31,688 bases of DNA from contig JBBAAR010000018.1 of assembly GCA_041658185.1 (NCBI GenBank), forward strand, positions 1 to 31,688, in the 5' to 3' direction. Made by a program: the position numbers and the translations under genes. The stretch comes from UBA8919 sp041658185 (GTDB lineage: Bacteria > Elusimicrobiota > UBA8919). This document shows, one piece after another, positions 16,099 through 24,893 of this stretch; position 1 is the stretch's first letter, and each line of letters starts with the position of its first letter. Under the pieces are notes generated by a model, which did no database searches, was not told the DNA's origin, and saw only the letters and a list, made by a program, of their open reading frames with translations.

Positions 16099-16141
16099 GT
16101 TATTTTTTGAACACATTCCGTTGGAAGTTGGAGAAATCAGT
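16099..16141. repeat. Array repeat copy R10 (short)
   Basis: TTATTTTTTGAACACATTCC followed by GTTGGAAGTTGGAGAAATCAG. Its left half equals the R12a subtype at 21033-21052 and its right half equals the right arm of the R3 subtype, so it joins the two subtypes. Confidence 0.6.
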
Positions 16142-16168
16142 TATTTTTTATTTGCAAAACTTTGCTTT

Positions 16169-16822
16169 TTATTTTAATGGAACAACTATTGTATCAGGAC
16201 TTAGGGCAAGTTTTTTTATCAGATTACATTCTTGAAACTGCCTCACAATAATTTTATCTGTGTATGAAATTGTAAATCCCCTCAAATTTTCGGTTCTTGT
16301 TTTTTTGATATCTATGATGGTAAATTCATCGGACCAATAATAAACAGAATTTTCAATAAAAGGAGCTCCATATAGCAAATAAAAATATTTGACACACGTA
16401 TCAAAAGTATCATATGTATTTGTAAACATGTTTTGATCTAACGTCCCCTGCTTCTGATCTGCTCCTTTAGTGAAATCAATTTTAGAATAATCAATTGGTA
16501 TTAGTCTTCGTTCAGTCTTAAAACTAACTGTAACAGAAAATAAAACATCTTTATAAAAGTCCAGTATTATACTTTCAATATATTCATAAGATTTTTTTTC
16601 AAGGTTTCTAATAGTAACCGACGTATAAAAGGTCATTGTGTCCTTGCTCACTTCATACGAAGTTTTAAATTTCAAATCATTAAAGTTAGAACCAAGCGTA
16701 TATCCTAAAATAGTTCTTTTAATCTTTTTGTTATTTTTTAAATGCTTATTAGAAGAACATCCAATAACTAAAACAAACACCAAAAAAATCATCAATAAAT
16801 CTCTGAAATATTGTCTTTTCAC
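16169..16822 (-). CDS. Putative lipoprotein, 217 aa
   Basis: The GTG at 16820-16822 is chosen: GGGAGGT lies six bases upstream, and it gives a lipoprotein signal peptide (LLMIFLVFVLVIGC, lipobox VIGC) of normal length; an ATG 39 bases further upstream has no such site. The mature part is a beta-rich domain with no recognised family. It follows the 69-aa gene after 16 bases. Probably an envelope lipoprotein of unknown role. Confidence 0.75.
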   Translation of the reverse strand: MKRQYFRDLLMIFLVFVLVIGCSSNKHLKNNKKIKRTILGYTLGSNFNDLKFKTSYEVSKDTMTFYTSVTIRNLEKKSYEYIESIILDFYKDVLFSVTVSFKTERRLIPIDYSKIDFTKGADQKQGTLDQNMFTNTYDTFDTCVKYFYLLYGAPFIENSVYYWSDEFTIIDIKKTRTENLRGFTISYTDKIIVRQFQECNLIKKLALSPDTIVVPLK

Positions 16823-16838
16823 TTTGTACCTCCCAATT

Positions 16839-17048
16839 TTATCGCATAGAAAGATTAACATTCATTTTGATTACTAAATTAAAGTATTCTCTTAGTTGTT
16901 TCCGAAGCATACTTTGAATTTCTTCAAATCTGCAAGGTTTTGCAGAAGCCTTCAATTTCCCGGATTTGATAGGTGAAATAAAAGCATCACCATCACTATA
17001 AATAGTAAGTTTAAATTCAGCAACCGGTCTTGTTTTGGATTTAGTCAT
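16839..17048 (-). CDS. Hypothetical protein, 69 aa
   Basis: Small basic soluble protein; not recognised. A good GGAGGA site precedes the ATG at 17048, and the lipoprotein gene starts 16 bases after its stop, so the two likely share a transcript. Nothing else can be said of its role. Confidence 0.6.
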   Translation of the reverse strand: MTKSKTRPVAEFKLTIYSDGDAFISPIKSGKLKASAKPCRFEEIQSMLRKQLREYFNLVIKMNVNLSMR

Positions 17049-17173
17049 ATTATACTTCCTCCTTTTTTTCTTATCCTAATTTTGTACAAACTTATATAGT
17101 AATAGTATCGATTTCTGTTCATTTGCGGAGTTATCATAGCGAATTTAAAATTCAAGTTAAATTGCAAGCACGT

Positions 17174-17268
17174 GACAAATAATTTTTTAAAAATTTTGTC
17201 TCTGATTATTCCGGTTGTAAAAGAGAATGTGGCAACTTTACTTCAAAATGATTACTGTCAAATTCGTT
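17174..17268. repeat. Array palindrome copy R11, left part (split by intron)
   Basis: GACAAATAATTTTTTAAAAA and TTTTGTCTC form the hairpin seen in copy R3, followed by GATTATTCCGGTTGTAAAAG, TTTACTTCAAAATGATTACT and GTCAAATTCGTT. The matching right arm is found 796 bases further on, after the intron. Confidence 0.8.
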
Positions 17269-18064
17269 GTCGAGTAGAGCAATGGTGCGAATAGTTTAGG
17301 TCAAGCAATATCTGTTTCTGCCCTTTTCAGTTGACAGTGCCTTAATATCTCAACCTTGCTCCGTTCCCATCGTCCTCTCTAAAATTCCGTGCGGTGAGTT
17401 TTCCCCAACACGGCTTCAAGCATATGCACGAAATTCTATTTCAGTCATATCCTTCCCTTTCGGTTTGATATGACCTTCGCTCACTTACTTTTGTTTCCCA
17501 CTATTTACTCTGTCCGTTAATAGCCTTTCGGCAATCAGACCAGTTTCCACAATTTTAGTGAACCACATATGCCCAGAGGCGCTTTGCTCGGTAAAGTTAT
17601 ATTGTCTTTACCTTCATCGCTACTACCGCCTCATCCGCCAGTCTGACAGATACTCTCTGATTTCCTCTTTAAGTTATACAAAGAGCCTTACACCTATCAG
17701 ACCTTCCCTACTTTGACTGTCAATCCTTACCTGATTGTCGCCCTTTCTACGCCGAAGGACTTGTCGAGTGCCTTTTCCTAATTCTTCCTCAACAATTTCA
17801 GTATTCCCTATTTCTCAGAGGGATTAACATCCTTAATGCCACAGCCAGAATTTACTGCGTGGGTAAGTTTTACGACGCTAACTTGGGTTCGTATTCACTG
17901 CGACCATCAGATTTGCTCGCTCCCTGTCTGGCACGGAACTTTTACTTCTGGGCTTTCAGTTACGGAGTCGCCTCCAGCAACTGCCAGATATGACTACGGT
18001 GTTGATTAGGAAATTACACCGAGAGGACTTTCACCTCCTGCATTAACAGTTTTATAGGCTGCAC
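17269..18064 (-). mobile_element. ORF-less group II intron
   Basis: Read on the minus strand it starts GTGCAGCCTATAAAACTG followed by GCAGGAGGTGAAAGTCCTC, typical of bacterial group II intron 5' ends. It includes GCGAGCAAATC..., CGAACCCAAGTTAGCGTCG and GGCGGTAGTAGCGATGAAGG elements of domains I-IV. Near the 3' end there is a domain V-like hairpin, AAGCCGTGTTGGGGAAAACT with CACCGCACGG (AGC triad, two-base bulge), and it ends CTCTACTCGAC. No reverse-transcriptase ORF is present, so it would need help in trans. It interrupts one array repeat between GTCAAATTCGTT and GAGAAATC (plus strand). Exact ends are my estimate. Apart from the repeat it fills the gene-free stretch 17049-18194. Confidence 0.75.
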
Positions 18065-18116
18065 GAGAAATCAAACTTTCGCCACTTGTGACTTTAAAGA
18101 ATTGAGTACCGTCCCA
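18065..18116. repeat. Array palindrome copy R11, right part
   Basis: GAGAAATCAAACTTTCGCCA continues the right arm of the copy interrupted by the intron and ends in the tail GTACCGTCCC (18106-18115). A second AACCGTCCC motif occurs alone at 18159-18167 before the end of the next gene. Confidence 0.65.
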
Positions 18117-18194
18117 AATTCCCCAATTCCCCCTTGTGGGTAGATATTGTTTTTTCGGAACCGTCCCTGTTCCTACTTGTTCCTATGCATTGCC

Positions 18195-18917
18195 TTATTT
18201 AATTAGTTTTAATCTATTACTCCACAACCATTTTTTATCTACATATCCTCCGGAAGCTACTAGCCCCACTTGCTTATTCCAGTACTCATATCTGGATAAA
18301 CCATTTATTAATGTTGTTTCTTTTATAACATATACTTCAAATTCTCCCGCCGGAACTTTTATGGTTGTTTTTTTTGTTACTTCACGTTCATAATATAATA
18401 ATGCCGGAGGTTCTTTACCTACAGTCTCATATATTTGTCGCAATGCCGCACCTGGTACAAATGAATATTTCCATTTCTTGCCTACTTTTAATGGTAGTTT
18501 CAAAATCACACCTGGGCATTGAGAAGTAATCTTGTCATCAGCACTGTTTTCAACTAATAATATTTCTTTTGTATCTGGGTCTAATTTATATGTTAAATAA
18601 GTTTCACTTCTGAATCCATAAGCTTCACTCTTTTGTCTTACTTTGATAAATGTTTCGTTGAAATTATTCTTTGATATTTCATAATATTCTTCTATAGATC
18701 TGCCATCGTGAGGTTTATCTACATTCGGAAAAATCTCATATTCTTTTCTCACATTTTCCTTCATTATAAAATACCCAAATTCTTCATTACTTACAGTATT
18801 TTTATAAGTTTCTTGTTTCTGTGTTTCTTCTGCAGACGCTTCAAATTCTTGCTTTCTAAAACCAAACAACCCTATTACCATTAACAACATTGTAAACATT
18901 ACCAATTTGCGGCACAT
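18195..18917 (-). CDS. Secreted protein, 240 aa
   Basis: The ATG at 18917 is chosen because GGAGG lies six bases upstream. It yields MCRKLVMFTMLLMVIGLFGF, a signal peptide or N-terminal anchor; an upstream in-frame ATG lacks such a site. The mature part is beta-rich (YLTYKLDPDTKEILLVE, KWKYSFVPG, IKVPAGEFEVYVIKETT, YEYWNKQVGLVASGG), reminiscent of periplasmic DUF3108/lipocalin-like beta proteins in which a PAG(E/T)F(E/D)(V/T)Y strand recurs. Function unknown. Its leader and first codons closely match those of the next gene upstream. Confidence 0.75.
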   Translation of the reverse strand: MCRKLVMFTMLLMVIGLFGFRKQEFEASAEETQKQETYKNTVSNEEFGYFIMKENVRKEYEIFPNVDKPHDGRSIEEYYEISKNNFNETFIKVRQKSEAYGFRSETYLTYKLDPDTKEILLVENSADDKITSQCPGVILKLPLKVGKKWKYSFVPGAALRQIYETVGKEPPALLYYEREVTKKTTIKVPAGEFEVYVIKETTLINGLSRYEYWNKQVGLVASGGYVDKKWLWSNRLKLIK

Positions 18918-18983
18918 AAGATACCTCCGATTTATTTGTCTACTGTAATTTTTCATTTAAAAAAATTGTACATTTTTCAACTA

Positions 18984-20270
18984 TCACCTGATAGAAAAAG
19001 GTCTAATTGCATATATTACAATTTTCGGAACAGTTTTTGATGTCCCAATACTTGTATCATAAGAATATACCCCTCTGGTGATTGCAACTATTTCAACTGT
19101 TTGACCATCATAGTAATCACGTTTCATGCAACTACTTGCCAATTCTCCCATAACTATCATATTTCCTAATGAAAATAACAACTTGCGATTATCAATTACC
19201 TGATATATTGGAATTGGGGTATAGATTAATTCATTCTGCTCGCCTATAATTAATGACCTGAGATTAAAATTACTATCAAACCCATGTAAATTGCTTCGAA
19301 ACGACTGAAATATATCATCTTCATCAGATGGCTTCCAATTTAATACTTCATAACTAGAATAATTATTAATACGCCCAATTTTCTTTTCAGCTTCCTTTTC
19401 TTGTATTCTTCTCTTCTCTCTGGCTGCTTCTTCTTGTTTTCTTCTCTTCTCTTCGGCTGCTTCTTCTTGTTTTGTAATTTTCAGGTTTTTTTCACTGAAT
19501 AAGGTAAATTTATTTAATTTTATAATATCAATGTTGCCGGATAAAACCCAATTTTCCCATTTTGGTTCTATTACAGCGCGGTTATTTTTGTCGCCCTCCA
19601 CAATATGCGGATTAAGAGCCAGTTTTTTTACAACCACTTTCTTATTTTCAGAAGCTATAATATATTTAATTTTCAGAGGCGTAACCACAGATAGTTTCTC
19701 ACCCCTACTAAATATTTCGTTATCTACGTTTGAAATTTCTAAAACAATTTCTTGTGTATTGTCCAGTTTATTGGAAACTATAGACCTTGGAGTTATTTTA
19801 TAATTACCGTTAGTATCTGGACGTATATTATCTTCTTGACCCAATGCCAATAGTTTTACAAATTCACTCATTATAGGTCTTCCGGTTTCATCCATAAGTT
19901 TTCCTGAAACAACCAGCTGAGTTTCATACGTTGTTTCATATGAAAATATTCCATCATACAATGTCTGCAAGGGTAATAATGCTATGTCAATCGGCAATAA
20001 AAAAAAATAATTAAGAGGATTAGAATAAATTGGCCTATTATGACCTTCTAAGTTTTCTGGACTCAGAAAATAACGACCTAGTGGAAACGATTTTGTTTTC
20101 AAAGTTTTCCAAGTCTCTTTCTTTTTCTTGGCTACAGTATATTCTTCTACAATAGATTGGCGAGGTCTTTTTTCTATATATCTTAATTGCGTTGACACAC
20201 AACCTGTAAAAAATATACCCAAAGTTACAATTAAAATATATTTTTTAATTCTTTCAAATTTGCGACACAT
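18984..20270 (-). CDS. Lipoprotein with coiled-coil segment, 428 aa
   Basis: Start taken at the ATG at 20270 (CGGAG upstream), giving MCRKFERIKKYILIVTLGIF and a lipobox FTGC: a lipoprotein. An extended frame further upstream lacks a ribosome site. A short carboxypeptidase-regulatory-like beta segment (LVVSGKLMDETGRPIMSEFV) is followed by a Glu/Lys/Arg-rich coiled coil (AAEEKRRKQEEAAREKRR, about 290-325) and a C-terminal domain of unknown type. The MCRK N-terminus and leader are shared with the gene at 18195, so the two probably arose by duplication of a leader unit. Role unknown; likely envelope. Confidence 0.75.
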   Translation of the reverse strand: MCRKFERIKKYILIVTLGIFFTGCVSTQLRYIEKRPRQSIVEEYTVAKKKKETWKTLKTKSFPLGRYFLSPENLEGHNRPIYSNPLNYFFLLPIDIALLPLQTLYDGIFSYETTYETQLVVSGKLMDETGRPIMSEFVKLLALGQEDNIRPDTNGNYKITPRSIVSNKLDNTQEIVLEISNVDNEIFSRGEKLSVVTPLKIKYIIASENKKVVVKKLALNPHIVEGDKNNRAVIEPKWENWVLSGNIDIIKLNKFTLFSEKNLKITKQEEAAEEKRRKQEEAAREKRRIQEKEAEKKIGRINNYSSYEVLNWKPSDEDDIFQSFRSNLHGFDSNFNLRSLIIGEQNELIYTPIPIYQVIDNRKLLFSLGNMIVMGELASSCMKRDYYDGQTVEIVAITRGVYSYDTSIGTSKTVPKIVIYAIRPFSIR

Positions 20271-20332
20271 AATAAATCTCCGTTTATTTTGTCTAATACA
20301 ATTTAATGATAGTATGTCCCATTTTGTTATTG

Positions 20333-20947
20333 CTATTTTCTTCCTAATGCCCACAAAAGAAAATCCAGTATTTTTACATCTGACATATTGATGCTATTAA
20401 TCTTATGTTGCTTTCTGAAAACTGATATAAGTTTTTTTACCGTTTTTTCTTTTAGTAATATCTGATGCAGTTTTTCAAGAAATTCATAAATTTCAAGACA
20501 AAACTCGATTCTCTCCCCGCCGGTATTACCTCTAACTCTTTTTTCGAGTACATTTGCAACATTACTATCGTAAATCGGTTTATTATTATCTACAGTATGA
20601 ATCAATTTTGTTGCGAAACTAAATTCAACACATTTATTCCCATTTCCTTTAGGCACTTGATACAATGCATCTAAAACTTTCTTCAGTATTTTTTCTTTAT
20701 CTGTCATCATCTTAAAATAGTATTCGAGTCGTTTACGAGACCAAAATATCATTCCATAAAATGATCTGAATTCCTTATGAAAACATTCTGTTTGAACCTT
20801 GTTAGCAGCATAATCACATTTCAAACAAACATATTTTTTAACAGCTTTGTCAGTTATTTTTCCAAACAATATTTTTCCCTTTTTGTTCAGTTGCTCGACT
20901 ATATACTCAGCCTTTTTTTGAACTTCATCCATTTGAGTATTCATCAT
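20333..20947 (-). CDS. Hypothetical protein, 204 aa
   Basis: Soluble helical protein with a CLKC pair (C41/C44). The central stretch FATKLIHTVDNNKPIYDSNV resembles the ASKxLHxxxPxxxPIYDxxV motif of several uncharacterised families with a HhH/glycosylase-like helical fold, but I cannot assign a family. The N-terminus begins with two adjacent ATG codons after an AGGATG site; either may be used. It is AT-rich and flanked on the 5' side by two array repeats. Function unknown. Confidence 0.7.
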   Translation of the reverse strand: MMNTQMDEVQKKAEYIVEQLNKKGKILFGKITDKAVKKYVCLKCDYAANKVQTECFHKEFRSFYGMIFWSRKRLEYYFKMMTDKEKILKKVLDALYQVPKGNGNKCVEFSFATKLIHTVDNNKPIYDSNVANVLEKRVRGNTGGERIEFCLEIYEFLEKLHQILLKEKTVKKLISVFRKQHKINSINMSDVKILDFLLWALGRK

Positions 20948-20985
20948 TCTACATCCTTTTGAATTTTAACTACATTGCTCGTTTG

Positions 20986-21108
20986 GGAAATGAGGGTGCT
21001 TCACATTTTCTTTATATTTATGTTTTCAATTATTTTTTGAACACATTCCATTCAAACATGGAGTAAACATGCAAAAATATAAATGCAACATTTATTGCAA
21101 CAGCCCTG
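20986..21108. repeat. Array repeat copy R12a (second subtype)
   Basis: GGGAAATGAGGGTGCTTCAC, TTTTCAATTATTTTTTGAAC and ACATTCCATTCAAACATGGA. The same order of blocks recurs at 24894-24965, and the centre recurs at 16099. Together with R12b it fills the 361-base gene-free stretch 20948-21308. Confidence 0.7.
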
Positions 21109-21236
21109 CTAAAAATATTTTTCAAAAATTTTGTCTCTGATTATTTTTTGTATATAAAAGAGAAGCTGGCATTTTTACTTCAAAATGATAACTGTCAAAA
21201 TTGTTGGAAGATAGAATTATCAAACTGCCCTGCACC
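21109..21236. repeat. Array palindrome copy R12b
   Basis: TTTTGTCTCTGATTATTTTT, GTATATAAAAGAGAAGCTGG, CATTTTTACTTCAAAATGAT, AACTGTCAAAATTGTTGGAA and the right arm AGAATTATCAAA. This is a full R3-type copy directly abutting R12a. Confidence 0.8.
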
Positions 21237-21308
21237 ATTATTTAATCCGAAATTGTGGCTTCGTATCATAAGTCGTTTATTCTGACTTGCTCTCTATATT
21301 AAAAATTT

Positions 21309-22535
21309 TCAATTTTTTCTGGTTTCGTAATTAACCCTGAGGACTTCGATACAACTATTGCAAAGTTTGTCTTCTTTCCGGTCATGCTCTTCAAGACTGT
21401 GCGGATATGCTCTCGCGCAGGTCGGCGTTGTGCAGCGTTCTAATCCCAGAATCATACCCGTCGAGGACAACGACTGCACAACCGCTCTTTTCATAGTAAC
21501 GTGATTAGGAGTGAAATCATCAAAGAAACGGGAGTAGCTCATGACTCCGGACCCTTCTCCTGCCCGGCCGAAAACAAAATTTATTCCATCCGCGTAAATA
21601 TCATAGACCATCACACCCAGAACTCCGAGGACTTTATTTCCTCTTAACTCTTTACTGCACTGCCGTTCCAACTGTTCGATGAGCACATTCGAATTATACT
21701 GGTCTTCCATGCTTTTTTCTACTTCAGACCAATAATTCCTTCCGTCTTTATATTTTAATATAACCCACTTCAACAATTTCTCTTTTTCCACGTCGGTATT
21801 GGCTTCCAGACCGGCGAGACCAGCTTCTTTCAACATTTTTTTATATTCAGCGGGCACCATTTTGTCCTTAATTCCCCGAGTCATTTCGCCAAGTATCTTT
21901 GCGCGGTTGTGTTTGATTTCTGTTTTGTCAGGTTTTAAAACTCTGTCGATAACCTGCACTTTTATATTGAACTCCTGTCCGATTTTTGAAGCGATTGCCT
22001 TGACTATGGCGGGATCGACGCCATCGAATCTGACGATGTATAATTTATGGTCCAATAATTCAGGTCTCGGTTTGGTTTTACTTTCGATGTTTTTTAATTC
22101 AGTTTTAAAAAAAAGCTGCTCCGCTTTACTGCGGAGTGTTTCATCATCACAGGAATTTTTAACAAAATTAATCCTGTCCCGCGCAGATTGATATTGTTTT
22201 TTTTCGAGCTCCAATTCAGCCAGCATAATCTGGTGCCGGTAATCCCAGGACTTCAGCCGTAGTCCTTTATTAAGGGTCTCCATCGCTGCATCTTTCCGGT
22301 TTGCTTTCAAATACTTTTCGGCTAATTGAAAAAAGACATCGACGTATTCGCGTGCTTCCGGGCTGCTGACTTGTTCTAATTCGTAAGCTTTCACCGCCAG
22401 CTCTTCTATGGACATCTTTTTATATACATCTGCATTCGTATCGCCGGCAGCCGTACAATGATGCCGGAAAAATGAAACGCAAAACAGTATTATAAATAAA
22501 ACTCTTCCGACCCGGCTTTTCAAAATATTTTTCAT
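21309..22535 (-). CDS. Secreted archaemetzincin-like protein lacking the zinc protease site
   Basis: 408 aa from the ATG at 22535, which gives a signal peptide (RVGRVLFIILFCVSFF); a TTG 24 bases upstream is less likely. Residues about 40-140 are TPR-like. The C-terminal domain matches archaemetzincin (M54): VLGVLGVMVYDIYADGINFV, GSGVMSYSRF, then GLERCTTPTCARAY, SLEEHDRKEDKLCNSC. The four structural cysteines are kept (C368, C373, C392, C395 in this numbering), but the HExxHxxGxxH zinc site reads SSTGMILGLER, so all three histidines and the catalytic glutamate are gone. It should be a non-catalytic relative, perhaps a binding protein. More GC-rich than the neighbouring AT-rich genes. Confidence 0.75.
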   Translation of the reverse strand: MKNILKSRVGRVLFIILFCVSFFRHHCTAAGDTNADVYKKMSIEELAVKAYELEQVSSPEAREYVDVFFQLAEKYLKANRKDAAMETLNKGLRLKSWDYRHQIMLAELELEKKQYQSARDRINFVKNSCDDETLRSKAEQLFFKTELKNIESKTKPRPELLDHKLYIVRFDGVDPAIVKAIASKIGQEFNIKVQVIDRVLKPDKTEIKHNRAKILGEMTRGIKDKMVPAEYKKMLKEAGLAGLEANTDVEKEKLLKWVILKYKDGRNYWSEVEKSMEDQYNSNVLIEQLERQCSKELRGNKVLGVLGVMVYDIYADGINFVFGRAGEGSGVMSYSRFFDDFTPNHVTMKRAVVQSLSSTGMILGLERCTTPTCARAYPHSLEEHDRKEDKLCNSCIEVLRVNYETRKN

Positions 22536-22560
22536 ATCTGTTGCGGATTTAGAAAACAAT

Positions 22561-22585
22561 CTGGCAAATTTACTTCAAAAGTAAA
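22561..22585. repeat. Array repeat fragment R13
   Basis: CTGGCAAATTTACTTCAAAA matches the centre of the R3-type core only. It lies just before the archaemetzincin-like gene. Confidence 0.4.
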
Positions 22586-22628
22586 AAATCCAAAAATTCC
22601 TAAACTGAGTAAAAATATTACAAAAAAT

Positions 22629-23396
22629 TTACTTTTTAAGAATTTCACGCCGATTAAAAATATAACAAACAACCAAAAATGTTGCAACAAGATAGGTTAC
22701 TTGATAAATTGTCAACCAATAATCAATAAAGGATAAAGAACTCCCAAAACTCAACCGCCCGCCATATGGTGGTGTAATATAGTTAATAAACACTCCTAAT
22801 TTTTTAATCACCCAGTGAAACGGTGATGCTCCTTCTTCTATTTCTTTTATCCAAAACATAAAAGTATTCGGATGAAAAATAAGAACCATGCTTCCGGCTA
22901 TAAATGGAGAAATAATTTGACTAAGTAACAACGTCCAGCCAAATATATTAAGCAAATAAAGTAATTCCGTCAATAGATACCAAAACGGCTCTAAAACAAA
23001 GGGAACACCATGAACAAAAGACAAAAATTCAATCGTAACGACAAAAATCACATAAAGTAAAATAATTATCAAGCCGCCGCAAAAAAATTTACCGAGTAAG
23101 AACTCCCACTTGAAAATCGGTTTTGTCAAAACAACCTGAATAGTTCGTTTTTTCACTTCTGATTCAACAATTACTGTTCCCAAAAATATTGCTGCCAAAA
23201 AAGCAATAAATCTAAATCCTGAAATAAAACCTTTCAGAATATGACGAGTCATTTCTAAATCAGAAATATCTCTTAAAGGACGGGCAATCAAAAAGATATA
23301 CAGAAGCCACAAAACAATAGCAAACCAAAACTTTTTATCTCTAAAAATTGACCGGGCCGTATTTTCTGCAACAGCAAAAACTTTTTCAATACTCAT
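22629..23396 (-). CDS. ABC-2 type transporter permease
   Basis: 255 aa with six hydrophobic segments (about 22-41, 54-75, 102-125, 138-165, 168-190, 225-246). Features of ABC-2 permeases such as the NatB/YhaP type include LGTVIVESEVKKRTIQVVLT after TM2, the usual cytoplasmic coupling stretch. The start overlaps the stop of the ATPase gene by four bases, so permease and ATPase are made together. Likely exports a small molecule, peptide or lipid; substrate unknown. Last gene of the TlpA-ATPase-permease operon. Confidence 0.85.
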   Translation of the reverse strand: MSIEKVFAVAENTARSIFRDKKFWFAIVLWLLYIFLIARPLRDISDLEMTRHILKGFISGFRFIAFLAAIFLGTVIVESEVKKRTIQVVLTKPIFKWEFLLGKFFCGGLIIILLYVIFVVTIEFLSFVHGVPFVLEPFWYLLTELLYLLNIFGWTLLLSQIISPFIAGSMVLIFHPNTFMFWIKEIEEGASPFHWVIKKLGVFINYITPPYGGRLSFGSSLSFIDYWLTIYQVTYLVATFLVVCYIFNRREILKK

Positions 23397-24298
23397 TCTT
23401 TTAAGACCTCTATGTAAAAATCTTCCAGTGTTTTAGAACCCTCAATCACCTCTTTGATTTTTGCACCGGAATTGGTAAGATATGCAATACAATTATTTAA
23501 GTTATCTTGGTCTACATATATGATTTTTTTATTGCTTTCTGACTGAATTAACGTTGCATTTCTTGGAATCTCTGCGGATAACGATTCATACATAATTCTA
23601 TAACCTGCATTTTTATTAAGAAAACTTTCCAAAGAACCTTCAGTTACCAGTTTACCATTATTTAAGATTGCAACTTTGTGACACATTTTTTCAACATCAG
23701 TAAGAATATGAGAACTTAAAAGAATACTTACGCCGGAATTGGCGAGTTTTTCAAGCAGGGTTCTAACAACTTTTCTGCCTTCAGGGTCAAGTCCGCTGGT
23801 CGGCTCGTCCATTATTAAAAGTTTCGGCTCTGCCAAAAGTGCCTGGGCAATTCCGATTCTTTGCAACATTCCTCTTGAATAATGCTTCAGTCGGCGAGAA
23901 AGATAATTTGTCATGCCGAGCATTTCAGAAACATCTTGAATCCGGCTTTTTCGGTGGGCTTTGGGGATTCCATATAAAACTGCTTGTAATTCAAGAAACT
24001 CTTTGCCGGAAAGAAAATCATAAAATGTGAACTCTTCGGGCATATAACCAATTTTTCCAAAGATAAACGGTTGTAAATGCCGCTCGCCAAAAAGTTTAAT
24101 TTCTCCAGATGTCGGTCTAATAAGATTAAGAATGCAAAGTAAGGTTGTGGTTTTTCCTGAACCGTTTGGACCTATTAAACCATAAATCTGTCCTTCTTCA
24201 ATTTTGAAAGATATATCAGAAATTGCCATGACTGCTCTGTCTCGGGCAAAACCAGTTTTATATTTTTTAGTCAGATTGGAAATTTCAAGTATTGTCAT
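23393..24298 (-). CDS. ABC transporter ATP-binding protein
   Basis: 301 aa, cytoplasmic ATPase partner of the ABC-2 permease. Seen: Walker A GPNGSGKTT (43-51), Q-loop region IGYMPEEF, signature HYSRGMLQR (139-147, with SRG in place of the usual SGG, common in this exporter subfamily), Walker B and D-loop LLIMDEPTSGLD (160-171) and switch LSSHIL. The C-terminal 80 residues form the extension usual in NatA/CcmA-like ATPases. It overlaps both neighbours by four bases. Confidence 0.93.
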   Translation of the reverse strand: MTILEISNLTKKYKTGFARDRAVMAISDISFKIEEGQIYGLIGPNGSGKTTTLLCILNLIRPTSGEIKLFGERHLQPFIFGKIGYMPEEFTFYDFLSGKEFLELQAVLYGIPKAHRKSRIQDVSEMLGMTNYLSRRLKHYSRGMLQRIGIAQALLAEPKLLIMDEPTSGLDPEGRKVVRTLLEKLANSGVSILLSSHILTDVEKMCHKVAILNNGKLVTEGSLESFLNKNAGYRIMYESLSAEIPRNATLIQSESNKKIIYVDQDNLNNCIAYLTNSGAKIKEVIEGSKTLEDFYIEVLKE

Positions 24299-24861
24299 TT
24301 TTTGGTTCTCTTTTTGCGGTATTTAAACTTTTTATTGTAAATTTCACGATCAAAATATCTTTCAGGAGAAGTAATTTTGCCGGTACGAATATCTTTGACA
24401 TTGCCGGCGGGATCAACAATAATTGTTATGGGAATTGCATTAACTCTGTATAAATTTGCAACTTTTTTATCAATGTCCAATAAAATAGAAAATGTAATTT
24501 TATACTCGGCTACTAATTCTTGGACTTCATCTTTTGGTTCTCCCATATTTATTCCCAAAAATACAATGTCTTCATGTTCATTTGCGTACTTTACAAAGTC
24601 AGGCAGTTCTTCTCTGCATGGTGAACACCATGTAGCAAAAAAATTAAGCACCACATATTTTCCACGGTAATCGCTTAAAGTATGTTTCTGTCCGGTTAGG
24701 TCAACTAAACTAAAATCAATCGCTTGTTTACGCAAAAGTTCGTTGGATGTTTTAGTGTGTCGTTTTGGATTTTTAACTTTGTAGGCGATGAAAACTGTCC
24801 AAACAGCAAATACTACAATTAGTATTTTTTTTATCCAGTACATGGTTTTATTATTATTCAT
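24295..24861 (-). CDS. TlpA/ResA-like membrane-anchored thiol-disulfide oxidoreductase
   Basis: 188 aa. One N-terminal membrane segment (about 9-27) anchors a periplasmic thioredoxin-fold domain: FSLVDLTGQKHTLSDYRGKY, NFFATWCSPC (redox pair C79/C82), IPITIIVDPAGNV containing the cis-proline, and a basic tail. This is the TlpA/ResA/AhpC-TSA type used in disulfide reduction, cytochrome c maturation or peroxide handling. First gene of the operon; its stop overlaps the ATPase start by four bases. The linkage to an ABC exporter suggests processing or export of a cysteine-containing product, but this is inference. Confidence 0.9.
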   Translation of the reverse strand: MNNNKTMYWIKKILIVVFAVWTVFIAYKVKNPKRHTKTSNELLRKQAIDFSLVDLTGQKHTLSDYRGKYVVLNFFATWCSPCREELPDFVKYANEHEDIVFLGINMGEPKDEVQELVAEYKITFSILLDIDKKVANLYRVNAIPITIIVDPAGNVKDIRTGKITSPERYFDREIYNKKFKYRKKRTKK

Positions 24862-24893
24862 TTTTTAATTCTCAAAACTGCCTCTAATGGGAA

